A DNA stretch of 64,000 bases from Tricholoma matsutake (taxonomy: Eukaryota; Basidiomycota; Agaricomycetes; Agaricales; Tricholomataceae), in assembly GCA_026075535.2 (NCBI GenBank), contig AP026544.2, positions 6,138,001 to 6,202,000 on the forward strand, written 5' to 3'. This document shows positions 20,803 to 32,945 of this stretch, in pieces. Every line of letters starts with the position of its first letter. Within the stretch, counting starts at the first letter, position 1. A program made the translations under genes and the position numbers. The notes beneath the pieces are model-generated. The model was given only the letters and a program-made list of their open reading frames with translations, did not search any database and was not told where the DNA came from.

Positions 20803-22735
20803 ATGTCAGAATCTGTCTCTAGAAGAGGGGGGAGATCAGGTGAAGCGATGGACAAGGGGAGACCTTCCAGATCTGGTATGCCCAGAACTCCTGGTGACGA
20901 CCCAATTGATTCTCTGCGGCTCTTGTCAAGCCGCAGATCCACACAGAATGCTCCCTCAGTGGGTCCACATAGGACCCAAAGAGGTTCTCCTACCCCCTCC
21001 CCCTATGGGGCGGGAATCGTTACTCCACGGGCACAACGATTCAGTGTGCCGGCACTATCTTCCAGGGATGCTACTGCATCTCCTGCACCTCCTGCTACCC
21101 CTTCCACACCTGCTTTGCAGTGGGCTGACGAAGTGGCTGCTACTTACCCCCCCCCCCCCCAGTCATTCAGGACACGGGGATGGAAAGCGATGACTGGAGT
21201 GGGCCCCAGACCTTCGCGAAAGACTTGGGGGAGTATGCTGAGGGATTCTGGGTTGTCTTAGGCAGAACAGGATCCAGATGACCAACTGCTGAGGAATGGC
21301 AGACCATTGCAGAACAACTGGGCTCGGTGCTGGTAGCAGCTGCCAAGGCTGGTTTAGATCGCAATTTGGGAAGCGACATGCTCCAAAGAGCACTTGATAG
21401 GATGGCTGGAGGGAGTAAATGACCTAGGTCGGGTACTGTCACCAACAATCCCAACGACGTCCCAAGGACGGACTATCTGGAGGGATGGGATGGGCAATGC
21501 CCCCCCTCACAAATCTGCGAGGACACGAGGCCCGAAAGGGGCTCGACCTCTTCCTAAACCCCCAACAGGGGGTGTCTCTTCATCATGGGGTCGAGGACCA
21601 CCTCCCCCCGTGAACTGGTCGACCAGGCCTTCAGGCAAGGGGACCTTTGCTCAGGTCGCTCGCTTCCCTGGGGGGTGAGCACCTAACACATCCATGGATG
21701 GTCTTGTGCATTTAGCCAAGGCCTTCCCTGAACTTCCTACCGACAAGCTGGCTGATATACAGCAGCATGTCGGCCCTTCCAAACCAAAGGCTGCAAAGCT
21801 GTCACCTACTGTCCATGGACCATCTAGACAACAGGTCCTGGTCCACGTCCATCCTCCCCTTGGGGAGGAAACAAACCCAGCCGACTTTTTGGACCATGTC
21901 CAAGTCACCCTCGGCCTGCACCACTCCAAACTGGTGGCCCAGTCCGCATCGATGCATGCTGGTAACATATCAGTGGCCACAGACGTTGTTGCCTCCGAGG
22001 AGGACCTTCGATGCTTTAAGGAGGCTGCCCATAAGGCATTCCCCTTCACGTTGCAAGTGGACGCAGCGTTACCTACTTCCATGTCGTACCTTAAGCTGGT
22101 CGACGTGCCATTCATTGCTAACGATCAGGCTCTAACGCCGGATGTTGTCATTGCACACTTGGGAAAGTCCGGAATATCGGACCTCACAGTGCTTCAAGTC
22201 CCCCCACGAGTGATACAAGATTTGAAGATGTCAGATATGTGCACCGTGTATCTTAACATCGCTGACTCCATCAGTGGTGCATGAGCAAAGGCTCTCATTG
22301 GTTGTGGCGTCCAATTTGGTCGCTATGTCACTTATGTTAGGGCAGCCAGGGCTAACCCTGGTATGCCATTATGCCAACGATGCTGGAAGTGGGGACAACC
22401 CACCCCAGCATGCAGAGCTCCACAGACCAAATGTCCAGTCTGTCCAGGCCCACACTGCAAGGAGCACCACCGTGCCCTAGCGGGGTGTTGCAAGGGTAAC
22501 GCTAAGGTGAACCCTCCTGTCCCAGCTACCCCAGAGGGGGCAGCCTGTCCTCACCCAGCTAGGTGTATAAACTGCCGGAAGAACCACGCATCCGACGATC
22601 GTCGATGCAATTTCTGGCGACATCGCTTTGACCGTGATTGGATCAAAGCTCGCTATGATGAGGTGAGTGCGAGATGAAACTCTCATTCCCCTCCTACTTA
22701 CCATCCCACAGGATGCGGTGGCTGAACGTAAATAA
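20803..22735 (+). pseudogene. LINE L8 ORF1, subfamily III
   Basis: It starts MSESVSRRGGRSG. It has subfamily III marks (LSSRRSTQNAPSV, DWSGPQTFAKDLGEY). It is broken by an expanded C tract near 21150 (frameshift), a TGA at ~21279 (CGA elsewhere), a TGA at ~21420, a small indel near 21500 and TGAs at ~21677 and ~22282. The central domain is open 21694-22284. The knuckles at 22363-22610 read CQRCWKWGQPTPAC, so the first His of the knuckle has been replaced by Gln, then CPVCPGPHC and CPHPARCINC. The C-terminal intron-like segment is at 22663-22711. Confidence 0.85.
22663..22711 (+). other. Candidate 49-nt intron, LINE L8 ORF1
   Basis: GTGAGTGCGAG ... CTTAC ... CATCCCACAG. In this copy the unspliced frame hits TGA inside the segment, whereas the spliced frame stays open to TAA 22733. 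The ORF2 start has changed from ATG to ATA (22732). Confidence 0.6.
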
Positions 22736-25700
22736 GAGAAAGACTTAGATCTACCCCTCAGTTATGCGTATTTAGTCAAAATGTAAACAGAAACTGGGGT
22801 TACATGGACTCGTTACTGGCAGATTTCATAGATGACTATGACCTGCTTTTTATTCAAGAGCCTCCTTGGTGATTAATAAGACACGCCCCTTCTGCCCACA
22901 ACAGGGAAGGGGAAGAAGTCATAGGCGCACCAATGAGCCCCAACTGGGGAACCTTAGTGTGCCCATCGGGAATTGACTCCCCTCCACGCGTTGCTGTCTA
23001 CTTTGTGAACAGCATCGCCAATCTAAGACTGGGTCTCAGACAAGATCTGATCAATGATCATGACATTCTCTTGTTCTCACTGGGAATAGGGGAGGACGTC
23101 ATACTACTTGCTAATGTCTATTCGGATAGCCAACACTCGGCCATCATGCTCTTATTCGAGAATGTCATGACAATCCCATGCTTGCACTTCATGTGTGGCG
23201 ATTTCAATGTGAGACACGCCTCCTGGGACTCCCAGGGGCCTGCACACTCAGTTCATGCTGACGACTTAGTGGAAACAGTGACGGCACTCGGCCTGACTAG
23301 AGCCCTACCAGTAGTGGAGGGCCCTACCCACTTCCCCCCACAGCAGGGCCTTCACCCCACAGTGATCAACCTGATGTTTGTACCTACAGATCTCAGATTT
23401 GTATTGTACTGTGACATCGTACCTGAAGCCAGGGGAACGTCTGACCACGCCCCTCTGACACTGACACTACCTGGCCCGGGATCTCTGGTCCCAGTCACCA
23501 GGTGGTCGATCAAAAAAGGATCCGAAGAGGAAGCATCATATAGGGATGCTGTCTCCTCTGCTTTAACTCCGTGGCTAGATTGGCACGGAGATACTTCGGC
23601 AGAAATCGATGATGTCGTCTCGGCGATATCAATGATTTTAAACAAGGCATGGGAAAACCATGCTAAGGAATCTCACCTCGGCAAGTCATCCAAAGGCTGG
23701 TGGACTGACGAATGCAGTGGTGCCCTAGACACTTACAGAGCCTCCCAAGACGAGGAGGACTGGAAGCACTACAGGAAAGTCATGTGACATGCAAAGCATG
23801 ACTTCTTTGACGACCGTATCCAAGAAGTGGCGACGATCAATAGACGACCCTGGGACCTGATGTCCTGGACTCGTCAACCTAACCTCCCGTTGTACGAGGC
23901 AATCTCTTATCAGGGAGAGCCTTGCAACAATCTGGATTCCCTTTGGGCTGCCCTTGATGGGTCCTACAATGCTGCTTCAGATCGAGTAGTCAATCTGAGC
24001 ATTCTAGATGAACTAGATCCGGTGCCTGAAAGGGCCTGGATCCCGTTCTCCATTACGGAAATGAAAGAAGCACTCAATGCGTGTTCTTCCCAATCTGCTC
24101 CAGGTCCCGATCATGTTACATGGTCGCACCTAAAACACTGGTGTAGCAACCCAGAGGTGGCAGGTCTCATCACCCGCATCACTGAGGCTTGCATCACTGC
24201 TGGCCATTGGCTGGCTCACTTCAAGGAATCCCTGTCGGTAATCATTCTGAAACCAGGGAAACCTAATTACTCCACCCCAAAGTCGTTCAGGCCCATAGTG
24301 CTGCTGAACACTCTGGGCAAATTGGTCGAGAAGATGTTGTCTAGTTGACTTCAATTCGACGGTGTTGCACATGAGGCCTTTGAGCAAAATCAGTTCGGAG
24401 GTGTCGCCCAGCATTCCACTGAGGATGCAGAAATCTACCTTACCCACCTTGTTAGAGCAGGCTGGGCCAAAGGACTCAAAACAAGCGTTGTTGCATTTGA
24501 CATCGCTCAATTTTTCCCCTCCTTGAACCACCAGGTTCTTCTGGAGATAATCTCTCAGTCGGGATTCCCTGCTCAGGTAGTGAATTTCTTCCGTTCGTAC
24601 CTTGTTGGTTGCAAAATGACCTACAAATGGAACACTTTCTTGTCTGGCTCCTTTGCAGCTGATGTGGGAGTGGGGCAAGGCTCTGCTTTGTCCCCAGTCT
24701 TATTGGCATTATATTTGACACCCATTATGAAGCTCTTCAGAAGAAGCGACATCGGCATGAGTGTCGATCTCATGTCTTATGTGGACGATGGTACACTCAT
24801 CGCCCGCTCCCCACAGTTGGAGGACAATCTCCCCCTTCTCAAAGAAGTGTATGGCTGGATCTTCCAGGCATTCACCTCCCTCGGACTTGTCTTGGACCAC
24901 AACAAGTCGGAGATATTTCATTTCTCAAGGTCGAGGAGATTCACTCCCCTACCTATAGACCTCAGTTTTGCCCCCTACACGGGCAATACCCCCCTCAAAC
25001 CCAAAGCTACCTGGAGGTACCTTGGGTTCTTTTTTGATCGCAAACTCTCCTTCAAGGAGCACACGCGATTCTACTCCACCAAAGCCATCACTACGGCGAG
25101 GGCTATGGGAATGCTTGCCAATTCTGTAAGGGGGTTAACTCCCATGCAGAAGCGCCTTCTATACCATTTGTGTGTCGTACCCATCATGACATATGGACTG
25201 AGACTCTGGCACTTCAAAGGCGCTCGCGTCAAGGGTGTCATCAAAACTTTGGCCCAGGTGCAGTCCATCGCTGCCCACTGGATCCTTGGTGCATTCCGAA
25301 CCACTCCTATCCGGGGGTTGGAAAGTATTGCAGGACTGCTGCCTATGCAGCTGTTACTGCATTGTCTAGTCAACAGGGGGGCATTCAGAACCCCCCTACT
25401 GGCCCCATCTCACCCCCTACGAGCGATCTTAGGGCCCAATCACGTCGGCACGACCCACTCTCATGAGCTAGGGCTCTGGGGAGGGGATGTGCTCGACACA
25501 CTTACCCTACAAGGCCCATCTGTCGCCTCGGCTGCAGCCCTGGCCCTTGTACCGGGGGATGAATTCAACCCCTTTGGGGAAGAAAACACTCCCGGAAACA
25601 GAGTGAAGGACTTGTTCCCCACTCGCTTTTCCTCTCATTGCCTCGCCTCTAAGGAGGAGGGAGCAAGGAACACTTACAGGAGTGACCTCGACAAGGCCTG

Positions 25701-26511
25701 GGCCTCGGCCCAGGTGGAGGATGACACTCTCATCATTGCAGTGGATGCCTCAGTGCCCACAGATGCTAAATACCAAGCTGTCGCCTGTGCTCTTGTCTTC
25801 GGACAGGGAGAACAGGTAGATCGCGTTGTCTCAGCTTCCGGGAGGAGAACCCCCCCGGAAGTTGAACTCTTCGCTCTCCAACTGGGTGTATCCGCTGCTT
25901 GCAGTAGGGGATGCAAAAAGTTGGTGATATTCTCGGACTCTACCATGGGCATTGAGTCCCTCATAGATCCAAAACCACACTCTGGGCAAATCTTTGCTCT
26001 GGACACTTGTCGCTCACTCCGTCGCTGGCTAGCCGGGAACGAAGAGAGAAACGTCACATTCTGGCATGTCCCCTCGAATTTCGAGTGGAACGTGCACAAG
26101 AAGGCTCATGATGTTGCTACATCTACCAAGATCTCCATAGGCAGACACCCACGGACGTCTCTAGACTACCTTAAAAAACAGGTCGAAAAGGCCATTTGTA
26201 AGGATTGACACACCCGGTTCTCAGATCCGGCATATCGTGGACGGCACTTCTACCAACTCAAAGGAGTAGGTGGAAAACCAGTATTACCCTCGACTCACAA
26301 AGTTGGGCCATGGCTGAAAGTAATGGGAAACAACACCACATTGACTTCCTGTTCGACTTGCATGATTACTGGCCATGCTCCTATAGGGGAGTACCAATGC
26401 TGGTGCCTCGGTCCTGAGATTCAAACTCGGGATCACCTACTATGCATCTGCCCTAGGGTGGATCACAAAGAAACTTGTGCTAGCCCAGACACCATCGAAG
26501 GCTTCCAAGAA
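22732..26511 (+). pseudogene. LINE L8 ORF2 (APE-RT-RNase H-CCHC), one frame with point stops only
   Basis: The whole ORF2 lies in one frame with no frameshift. It is inactivated by the lost start (ATA), TGA at ~22869, TGA at ~23785 (CGA elsewhere), TGA at ~24346 and TGA at ~26206 (a Trp codon elsewhere). Residues counted from 22732: endonuclease Glu ~43 in FIQEPPW, Asp ~157 in GDFN, His ~239 in SDHAPL; RT Asp ~590 in FDIAQFFPS and YVDD at ~683; RNase H Asp ~1005, Glu ~1045, Asp ~1069; Cys-His motif from ~1223 (CWCLGPEIQTRDHLLC). This is the best template for reading the catalytic layout of the family. Confidence 0.9.
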
Positions 26512-28570
26512 TTTTTTTTTTTTTTTTTTTTTTGGGTCAAAAGTTTATAACGCAGTGCCTGATCGCAGTCTGCAGTAGAGACATACAAACGAAGTACACT
26601 ACGCCCAGCCCAAGTCCTCCTCCTGCTGATCTTTGCACCAACCACCTGGATAGCTGCAATGACCACTAAGGGGGCCCCCTTTATCGAGTAAACGGACTTG
26701 CCAGTGGTGGCGTACTGACAACCCGGACTTGACGCTGTGTTCCTCGAATCCCTACGGGTATGAGTGCAAGATTTGGGGGAAACTGCCACCCCAACGTGAG
26801 CCTCTCAGCTCGGAAAGGAAGGTGTAGTCAGCATTGAAGCTGTAACACACAACCGACAGTGGATCTGAAAGCGCTCAGGCGCCTCCCCGAACCAGTATCT
26901 GGGTTTGTGTCCCCCCTCCCTGACAGTCACTCCTGAACACAGGTGGGCCCCCTTTATGAGGGTTAACGGACTCGTCTGGTGCCCTACAGCCACCCCGACA
27001 TACCGATAACACTAGCCAGAACCAGATGAGGGTCATACACCCTGCGCGCACGACCTATCCTGGATCCCACGCAAGCGGGGTGAACGATCCTAAAGCAGGA
27101 TTATTGTCCATAAATTTGTGGAAGCCTTCGACAGAGTCTGGGCTAGCACAAGTCTCTTTGCAATCCACCTTAGGGCAGACACGTAGTAAGTGATCCCGAG
27201 TTTGTATCTCGGGACCAAGGCACCAACATTGGTACTCCCGGTCAAGAGAGAGGCGATGATGATATTCCCCTATGGGAGCATGGCCAGTGATCATATGAGT
27301 TGAATGGGAAGTCAACGTGGTGTTGTTTCCCATTACTTTCAGCCAAGGCCCACCTTTGTGAGTCGAGGGTAGTACCAGTTTTCCACCAACTCCTTTGAGC
27401 TGGTAGAAGTGCTGACCACGATACGCCGGATCTGAGAACTGGGTGTGCCAATCCTTACAAATGGCCTTTTTGACCTGGTTTTTAAGGTAGTCTAGAGACG
27501 TCCACAGGTGTCTGCCTACGGAGATCTTGGTAGATGTAGCCACATCGTGAGCCTTCTTGTGCACATTCCACTCAAATTTCGAGGGGACATGCCAGAATGT
27601 TACATTTCTCTCCGCATCCCCAGCTAGCCAGGGACGAAGAGAACAACAAGCGTCCAGAGCAAATATTTGCCCAGAGCATGGTTTTGGGTCTACGAGGGAC
27701 TCGATGCCCATGGTAGAGTCCGAAAATATCACCAGCTTTTTGCATCCCCTACTGCAAGCAGCAGATACTCCCAGCTGGAGAGCAAAGAGTTCGACTTCCG
27801 GGGGGGTTCTCCTCCCAGAGGCTGAGACAACGTGGTCGATCTGTTCTCCCTGTCCAAAGACAAGAGCAAAAGCAACAGCCTGGAATTTAGCATCTGTGGG
27901 CACCGAGGCATCCACTGCAACGACAAGAGTGTCATCCTCCACCTGGGCCAAAGCCCAGGCCTTGTTGAGGTCACCCCTATAAGAATTCCTCGTTCCATCC
28001 TCCTTGGAGGTGAGGTGATGAGAGGAGAAACGAGTGGGGAATAGATCCTTCACTCTGTTTCCTGGTGTGTTTTCTTCCCCAAAGGGGTCAAATTCATCAC
28101 CTGGTACGAGGGCCAGAGCTGCAGCCGAAGTGACAGATGGACCCTGTAGGGTGAGTGTGTTGAGCACATTCCCTCCCCAGAGTCCTAGCTCATGAGAGTG
28201 GGTAGTGCCGACGTGATTGGGCCCTAAGATCGCTCTTAGGGGGTGTGATGGAGCCAGTAGATGGGTTCTGAATACCCCCCTGTTGACTAGACGACGCAGT
28301 AACAGCTGCATAGGCAGCAGTCCTGCGATACTTTCCAAGCCACCGATAGGGGTGGTTCGGAATGCACCAAGGATCCAGTGAGCAGCGATGGACTGCACCT
28401 GGGCCAATGTTTTGATGACACCCTTGACATGAGCGCCTTTAAAGTGCCAGAGTCTCAGCCCATACGTCATGATGGGCACAACGCATGAATGGTAAAGAAG
28501 GCGCTTCTGCATGGGAGTTAACCCTCTCACAGAATTGCCAAGCATTCCCATTGCCCTCAGCTGTTGCCAC
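26512..28570 (-). mobile_element. LINE L9, 5'-truncated, with 3' UTR and poly(A)
   Basis: The poly(T) 26512-26533 followed by GGGTCAAAAGTTTATAACG marks the 3' end of a minus-strand LINE inserted into ORF2 of L8. The 3' UTR is 26534-27054. The copy is 5'-truncated in the RT domain near 28558 and meets an element A 5' end at ~28571. Confidence 0.85.
27055..28560 (-). pseudogene. LINE L9 ORF2 fragment: RT thumb, RNase H, CCHC
   Basis: A long open minus-strand frame (to stop at 27055, ending LAWDPG) covers AMGMLGNSVRGLTPMQK (RT thumb), GLLPMQLLLRRL, the linker with FPTRFSSH, RNase H (VVAVDASVPTDAKF, VELFALQ, VIFSDSTMGIE) and CWCLGPEIQTRDHLLR. In the last motif the second-half Cys is Arg. The frame has no stop over ~500 codons, so this copy may be relatively young, but endonuclease and RT palm are missing. 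The apparent frame start at 28683 lies in antisense element A sequence and is not real. Confidence 0.85.
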
Positions 28571-30165
28571 GCTCCTTGACTTGTTACAACCACCATAAAC
28601 AGTGGTAAACACTCCTGCTCGATGTTGGTAGCAACATCGAGACTCCAATTTTCATCCGATTTTCGATCGGATTTCGCCATCACGAACGCTCTCGGCGTCT
28701 CTAGGCCTGGCCTGATTTGCTAAGAGATCCATCCATCCGATCTCCGGGGATGTCTCGGTCATTGTTTTCAACAGTGACCACTATCTGTCTCATTCCCCCT
28801 TGGCTTCGAGGATCCTGGCTAGGTGAGTGGTGTCTATGAAAGAGTAGTCTGGGTTCCTATGAGGGCTTAGAGTGGGTGTGGGATGCCTGCTTCAACACTC
28901 GCCCAAGTAGAAGTGCTCATTTGGTTGGGGGAGGTCTGGCTTAGGGGGAGGGACGTGTTTCACTGGATTGCTGGTCATCTGGGAGGCTTCCAGCCTCCAT
29001 GCTCTGTGAGTTTCTACTACTAGAGACATGCCACACTGACTACCCACTGGAATACACCATCGCTAAAAGGGGCCAGGTGATGGTGCCCCCTGGCGGCTAG
29101 GCTTACACCTGGGTGGCCGCTTCTCACCACCTTCTCATTACCTCCGGTGCTCACTCTCCTACGGTGGTATGACCCGGGTTCGATCTTCTCCCACTAGGCA
29201 GCAGGATGTGTGGCTTGCTCGCCCCCTTGGAGCGTTTGGAGGCTGTATTGGGTGGACCCGGAATGTAGATAAGGGACCAGCCATTATCGATTTTACGCTG
29301 CGTATTTTGATTCCTACCATCATCTACTAGCACTTACTCTCCCTCTATGCCCAAACGGCAAACCAGAGGCCATCCACCACACCGGGGGCTGCATGCCCCC
29401 CCCCCCTGATTATGGGCGACATCTTTGATGATGATGTCCAAGACTACGACACCCAGTACGAACAAGACGATCTGGAGGTAGCAGCTGCCCTAAAGGCAGT
29501 TAGAGATCTATGGGCCAGAGAAGACCTCTCCGACCCTGACGACGATGAGGAGTCTCTTGCTATGCAGGAGGCCCTCAATGACGCCGAGAGCAGCCCCAAG
29601 CTTGCTTCGAGGCAAACGATTGACCGTGTACTGTGGGCACATGACATCCACATCGCACACAAACAACTGGCTCGCAGTTTTGAATGCAAGGATGTGTATA
29701 CACAGGAGCTCGGCATTGCTGAGCTCCTTTATCCAGAGGCATCCCCTGCCCCATCACCGCCTTTGCCCTCCATCCCTGAGTTGGTGGAGGATGAAGTGCC
29801 ACTATCTGTGAATGAGAGGTGGGAAATCGCAGCCACCTCTCATGCCATGCTACATCAACTGGACGCGATGACCATGTTTGTTGGTACCATCCATGTGTCC
29901 GCCATTCCCCCTGCAGAGAGGAATGCATGGTGCCAAATGGCCTGGAATTTATTCACGGCCACCTGGCAATTATCTGAGATGATGTCGGCAGAGCTAGCAG
30001 CTGCCGCAACACCTCTCGATATCACGTCACCGGCAGCTTTCCAAGCTTCCTATGCGGCAATGCAAGCTGCTCGATCAGAGCCTCAATCTGGGGAACCCTC
30101 GTCCCCAGCACGGCGCCGTTGTCCTCGAGGTCCTTGTGGACAGCAGTGCCGCAACTAAAACAGGC
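28571..30165 (+). mobile_element. Element A#3, 5' end to end of ORF, 3'-truncated
   Basis: It starts GCTCCTTGACTTGTTACAAC, carries the ~780-nt A 5' region (28571-29346) and the whole alpha-type protein frame to 30158. It then joins minus-strand LINE RT sequence at ~30165. It is inverted relative to the LINE copies on both sides (L9 and L10). Confidence 0.8.
29412..30158 (+). CDS. Element A protein, alpha type, intact 248-codon frame
   Basis: This is the only uninterrupted copy of the A protein here. It has an acidic N-terminus (MGDIFDDDVQDYDTQ, LSDPDDDEES), ELGIAELLYPEAS, a Pro-rich hinge, IPELVEDEVPLSVNER, MLHQLDAMTMFVG, NAWCQMAWNLFTATWQ, and an Ala-rich C-terminal half ending in a basic tail (PARRRCPRGPCGQ). 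An upstream ATG at 29347 (MPKRQTRG) matches the start used in A#2, but an 11-C run at 29396-29406 puts it out of frame. No signal peptide or membrane segment is seen. Function is unknown; an RNA- or RNP-binding role is only a guess from its place in a retroelement. Confidence 0.65.
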   Translation: MGDIFDDDVQDYDTQYEQDDLEVAAALKAVRDLWAREDLSDPDDDEESLAMQEALNDAESSPKLASRQTIDRVLWAHDIHIAHKQLARSFECKDVYTQELGIAELLYPEASPAPSPPLPSIPELVEDEVPLSVNERWEIAATSHAMLHQLDAMTMFVGTIHVSAIPPAERNAWCQMAWNLFTATWQLSEMMSAELAAAATPLDITSPAAFQASYAAMQAARSEPQSGEPSSPARRRCPRGPCGQQCRN

Positions 30166-31351
30166 ACCTTTGAAGTGCCAGAGTCTCAGTCCATACGTCA
30201 TAATGGGTACAATGCATGAGCAGTATAGGAGGCATTTCTGCATGGGGGTTAACCCTCTTACAGAATTGCCAAGCATACCCATCACTCTCGCTGTGGTGAG
30301 GGCTTTGGTGGAATAGAATCGTGTGTGCTCCTTGAAGGAGAGCTTGCAATCAAAAAAGAATCCGAGGTACCTCCAGGTGACCTTGGGTTTGAGAGGTGAG
30401 TTGCCTGTGTATGGGGCAAACCCTAGATCTATCGGTAGAGGAGTAAAACTCCTTGCCCTAGAGAAATGAAATACTTCGGACTTGTCATGTTCCAAGACCA
30501 GTTCAAGTGAGGTGAATGCCTGGAAAATCCAGCCATATGCTTTTTTGAGGAGGGGGAGGTTATCCTCCAACCGTGAGGAGCGGGCGATGAGGGTGCCATC
30601 GTCCACATAAGACATGAGATTGAGATCTCTGCCAATGTCGCTTCTCCTGAAGAGTTTCATAATGGGCATTAGGTATAGCGCCGATAAGACTGGGGACAGG
30701 GCAGATCCTTGACCCACCCCCACATCAGCTGCAAAGGAGCCAGATGAGAAGGTGTTCCATTTGTAGGTCATCTTACAGCCCACAAGGTATGAACGGAAGA
30801 AGTTCACTACTTGCGTAGGGAATCCCGACCGAGAGATAATCTCCAATAGAACCTGGTGGTTCAAGGAGGGAAAGAATTGAGCAATGTCGAAAGCGACAAC
30901 ACTCATTTTGAGGCCTTGAGCCCATCCCACCCTGATGAGACGGGTAAGGTAGATTCCTGCATCCTCTGTGGAACGCTGGGCGACACCTCCAAACTGGTTC
31001 TGCTCGAAGGCATCGTGAGCTACACCGTCGAATTGAAGCCGTCTGGACAGCATCTTCTTGACCAATTGGCCCAGAGTGTTCAGTAGCACAATTGGCCTGA
31101 ATGACTTTGGCATAGAGTAATTAGGTTTCCCTGGTTTCAGGATGATGACCGACAGGGATTCCTTAAAGTGTGCTGGCCAGTGGCCAACGGTGATGCAAGC
31201 CTCAGCTATGCGGGTGATGAGACCTGCCACCTCAGGGTTGCTGCACCAGTGTTTTAGGTGTGACCATGTAACATGATCGGGACCTGGAGCGGAATGGGAA
31301 GAGCATGCACTAAGCACTTCTTTCATTTCTGTAACAGAGAACAGGATCCAG
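30166..31351 (-). pseudogene. LINE L10 ORF2 fragment: RT domain
   Basis: The minus-strand frame from ~31350 (FSVTEMKEVLSACSS) is open through the RT: SAPGPDHVTWSHL, SFRPIVLLNTLGQL, FDIAQFFPSLNH, GVGQGSALSPVLSALYL, SYVDDGTLIARS, KPKVTWRYLGFFF and TYGLRLWHFKGA, where element A cuts in at ~30166. At 31351/31352 its 5' edge meets the 5' end of an inverted subfamily II LINE. Confidence 0.85.
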
Positions 31352-32945
31352 CATCACTTCTTGTCTTGTTACCGCGATGTGCACAGCCACAAAAAACTTC
31401 GTCGACACCGTTTTCATACTTTGCAGCTCAATCCGTCTAGGATCTCAGTGATCCGGTATAACCAGCGTCTTACCAACGCATGTCAGAATCATATCCAAGA
31501 AGAGGGGGGAGATTGGGTGAAGCGATGGACGAGGGGAGACCCTCCAGATCGGGTACGCCTAGAACTCCTGGCGACGATCCAATTGACTCTCTGCGGCTTG
31601 AGGAGAGCCGCAGATCCACACAGAACGTTCCCTCAGTGGGCCCACACAGGACCCAAAGAGGATCTCCAACCCCCTCCCCCTATGGGGCGGGAATCGTCAC
31701 TCCATGAGCACAGCGATTCAGCATGCCAGCGCTATCTCCCAGGTGGGCTACGTCGTCCCCTGCACCTCCTACCACCCCCTCTACACCTGCTTCTCAGTGG
31801 GCTGATGAGGCAGTGACATCTAACCCCAATCCTGCAATACAGGACACAGAGATGGCAAGCGATGCTGATGACAATTGGGCCGGTGCAGTCACCTTTGTGA
31901 ATGACTTGGGGGAGTACACCACGGGATTCAGAACCATCCTAGGGAGGACAGGATCCAGATGACCGACTGCTGAAGAATGGCAGATCATCGCTGAACAGCT
32001 TGGCGCAGTGCTCGCAGCAGCAGCCGTGATGGGCATCGACCGCAACTCAGGGAACACCACCCTCTGGAGAGCAATCGACAAGGCAGCTGGTGGAAGTGGA
32101 CGACCTAGGTCGGGCACTGTCATCAATGACCCTCACGACGTCCCAAGGACGGAGCACCTGGAGGGATGGGATGGGCAACGCCCCCCCCCTCACAAATCTG
32201 CGAGGTCTCGAGGCCCTAAGGGGGCTCGACCTCTTCCCAAACCCCCAACAGGGGGCACTTCTTCGTCATGGGGTAGAGGACCTCCTCCCCCCGTGAACTG
32301 GTCGACCAAGCCTTTGGGCAAGGGGACCTTTGCTCAGGTCGCTCGTTTCCCTGGGGGACAAGCACCTAACACATCCATGGACAGCCTTGTGCGACTAGCC
32401 AAGGCATTCCCTGAACTTCCTACCGACAAACTGGCTGACATTCAGCAGCACATCGGCCCATCAAGGCCTAAGGTGGTGAAACCTTCGCCTACCATCCATG
32501 GACCGTCGAGAAGACAGGTCCTAGTACACGTTCAACCCCCCCTCGAGGAGGGAGCGAACCCTGCCGACTTCTTAGACCAAGTCAGAGCCACTCTCAGTCT
32601 GCACCACTCCAAACTAGTGGCCCAGTCCGCTTCCTTACATGCTGGGAACATCTCGGTATCAACTGACATACTGGCCTCAGAAGAGGACCTTCGTTGCTTC
32701 AAGGAGGCTGCCCACAAGGCGTTACCCTTCGCATTGCAAGTCGATGCAGCACTACCTACATCCACATCGTACCTAAAGTTGGTCAACATGCCATACATCG
32801 CTAATGACAAGGCCATTATGCCGGAAGTCGTTATAGCTCACCTGGGGAAGTCAGGGATATCTGACCTCACCGTGTTACAAGTCCCCCCACGGGTAGTACA
32901 GGATTCGAAAATGTCGGATACGTGCACTGTTTATCTTAACATCGC
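31352..32945 (+). pseudogene. LINE L11 5' end and ORF1, subfamily II
   Basis: The 5' end CATCACTTCTTGTC is followed by ORF1 from ~31480 (MSESYPRRGGRLG). After a TGA near 31704 and another at ~31960 (CGA elsewhere), a long open frame runs 32008-32945. It includes the proline-rich linker, VNWSTKPLGKGTFAQV and the central domain up to CTVYLNIA. The knuckles are missing. The last ~30 residues of the nominal frame are antisense sequence from the adjoining inverted copy L12. Confidence 0.85.

Larger units (their letters stand above)
20675..26511 (+). mobile_element. Near-complete LINE L8, subfamily III, 3'-interrupted
   Basis: It has a complete 5' end, ORF1 (20803-22735) and ORF2 (22732-26511), on the plus strand. 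It is cut 3' of the CCHC motif by the poly(T) of a minus-strand LINE at 26512. The expected remaining ORF2 C-terminus and 3' UTR are not found to the right within the window. Confidence 0.85.

Noticed and set aside
28560..28683. N-terminal start of the long minus-strand LINE frame (MMAKSDRKSDENW...)
   Set aside because: These codons are antisense element A 5' region; the same pseudo-start appears at 9869, 12169 and 41754 for the same reason.
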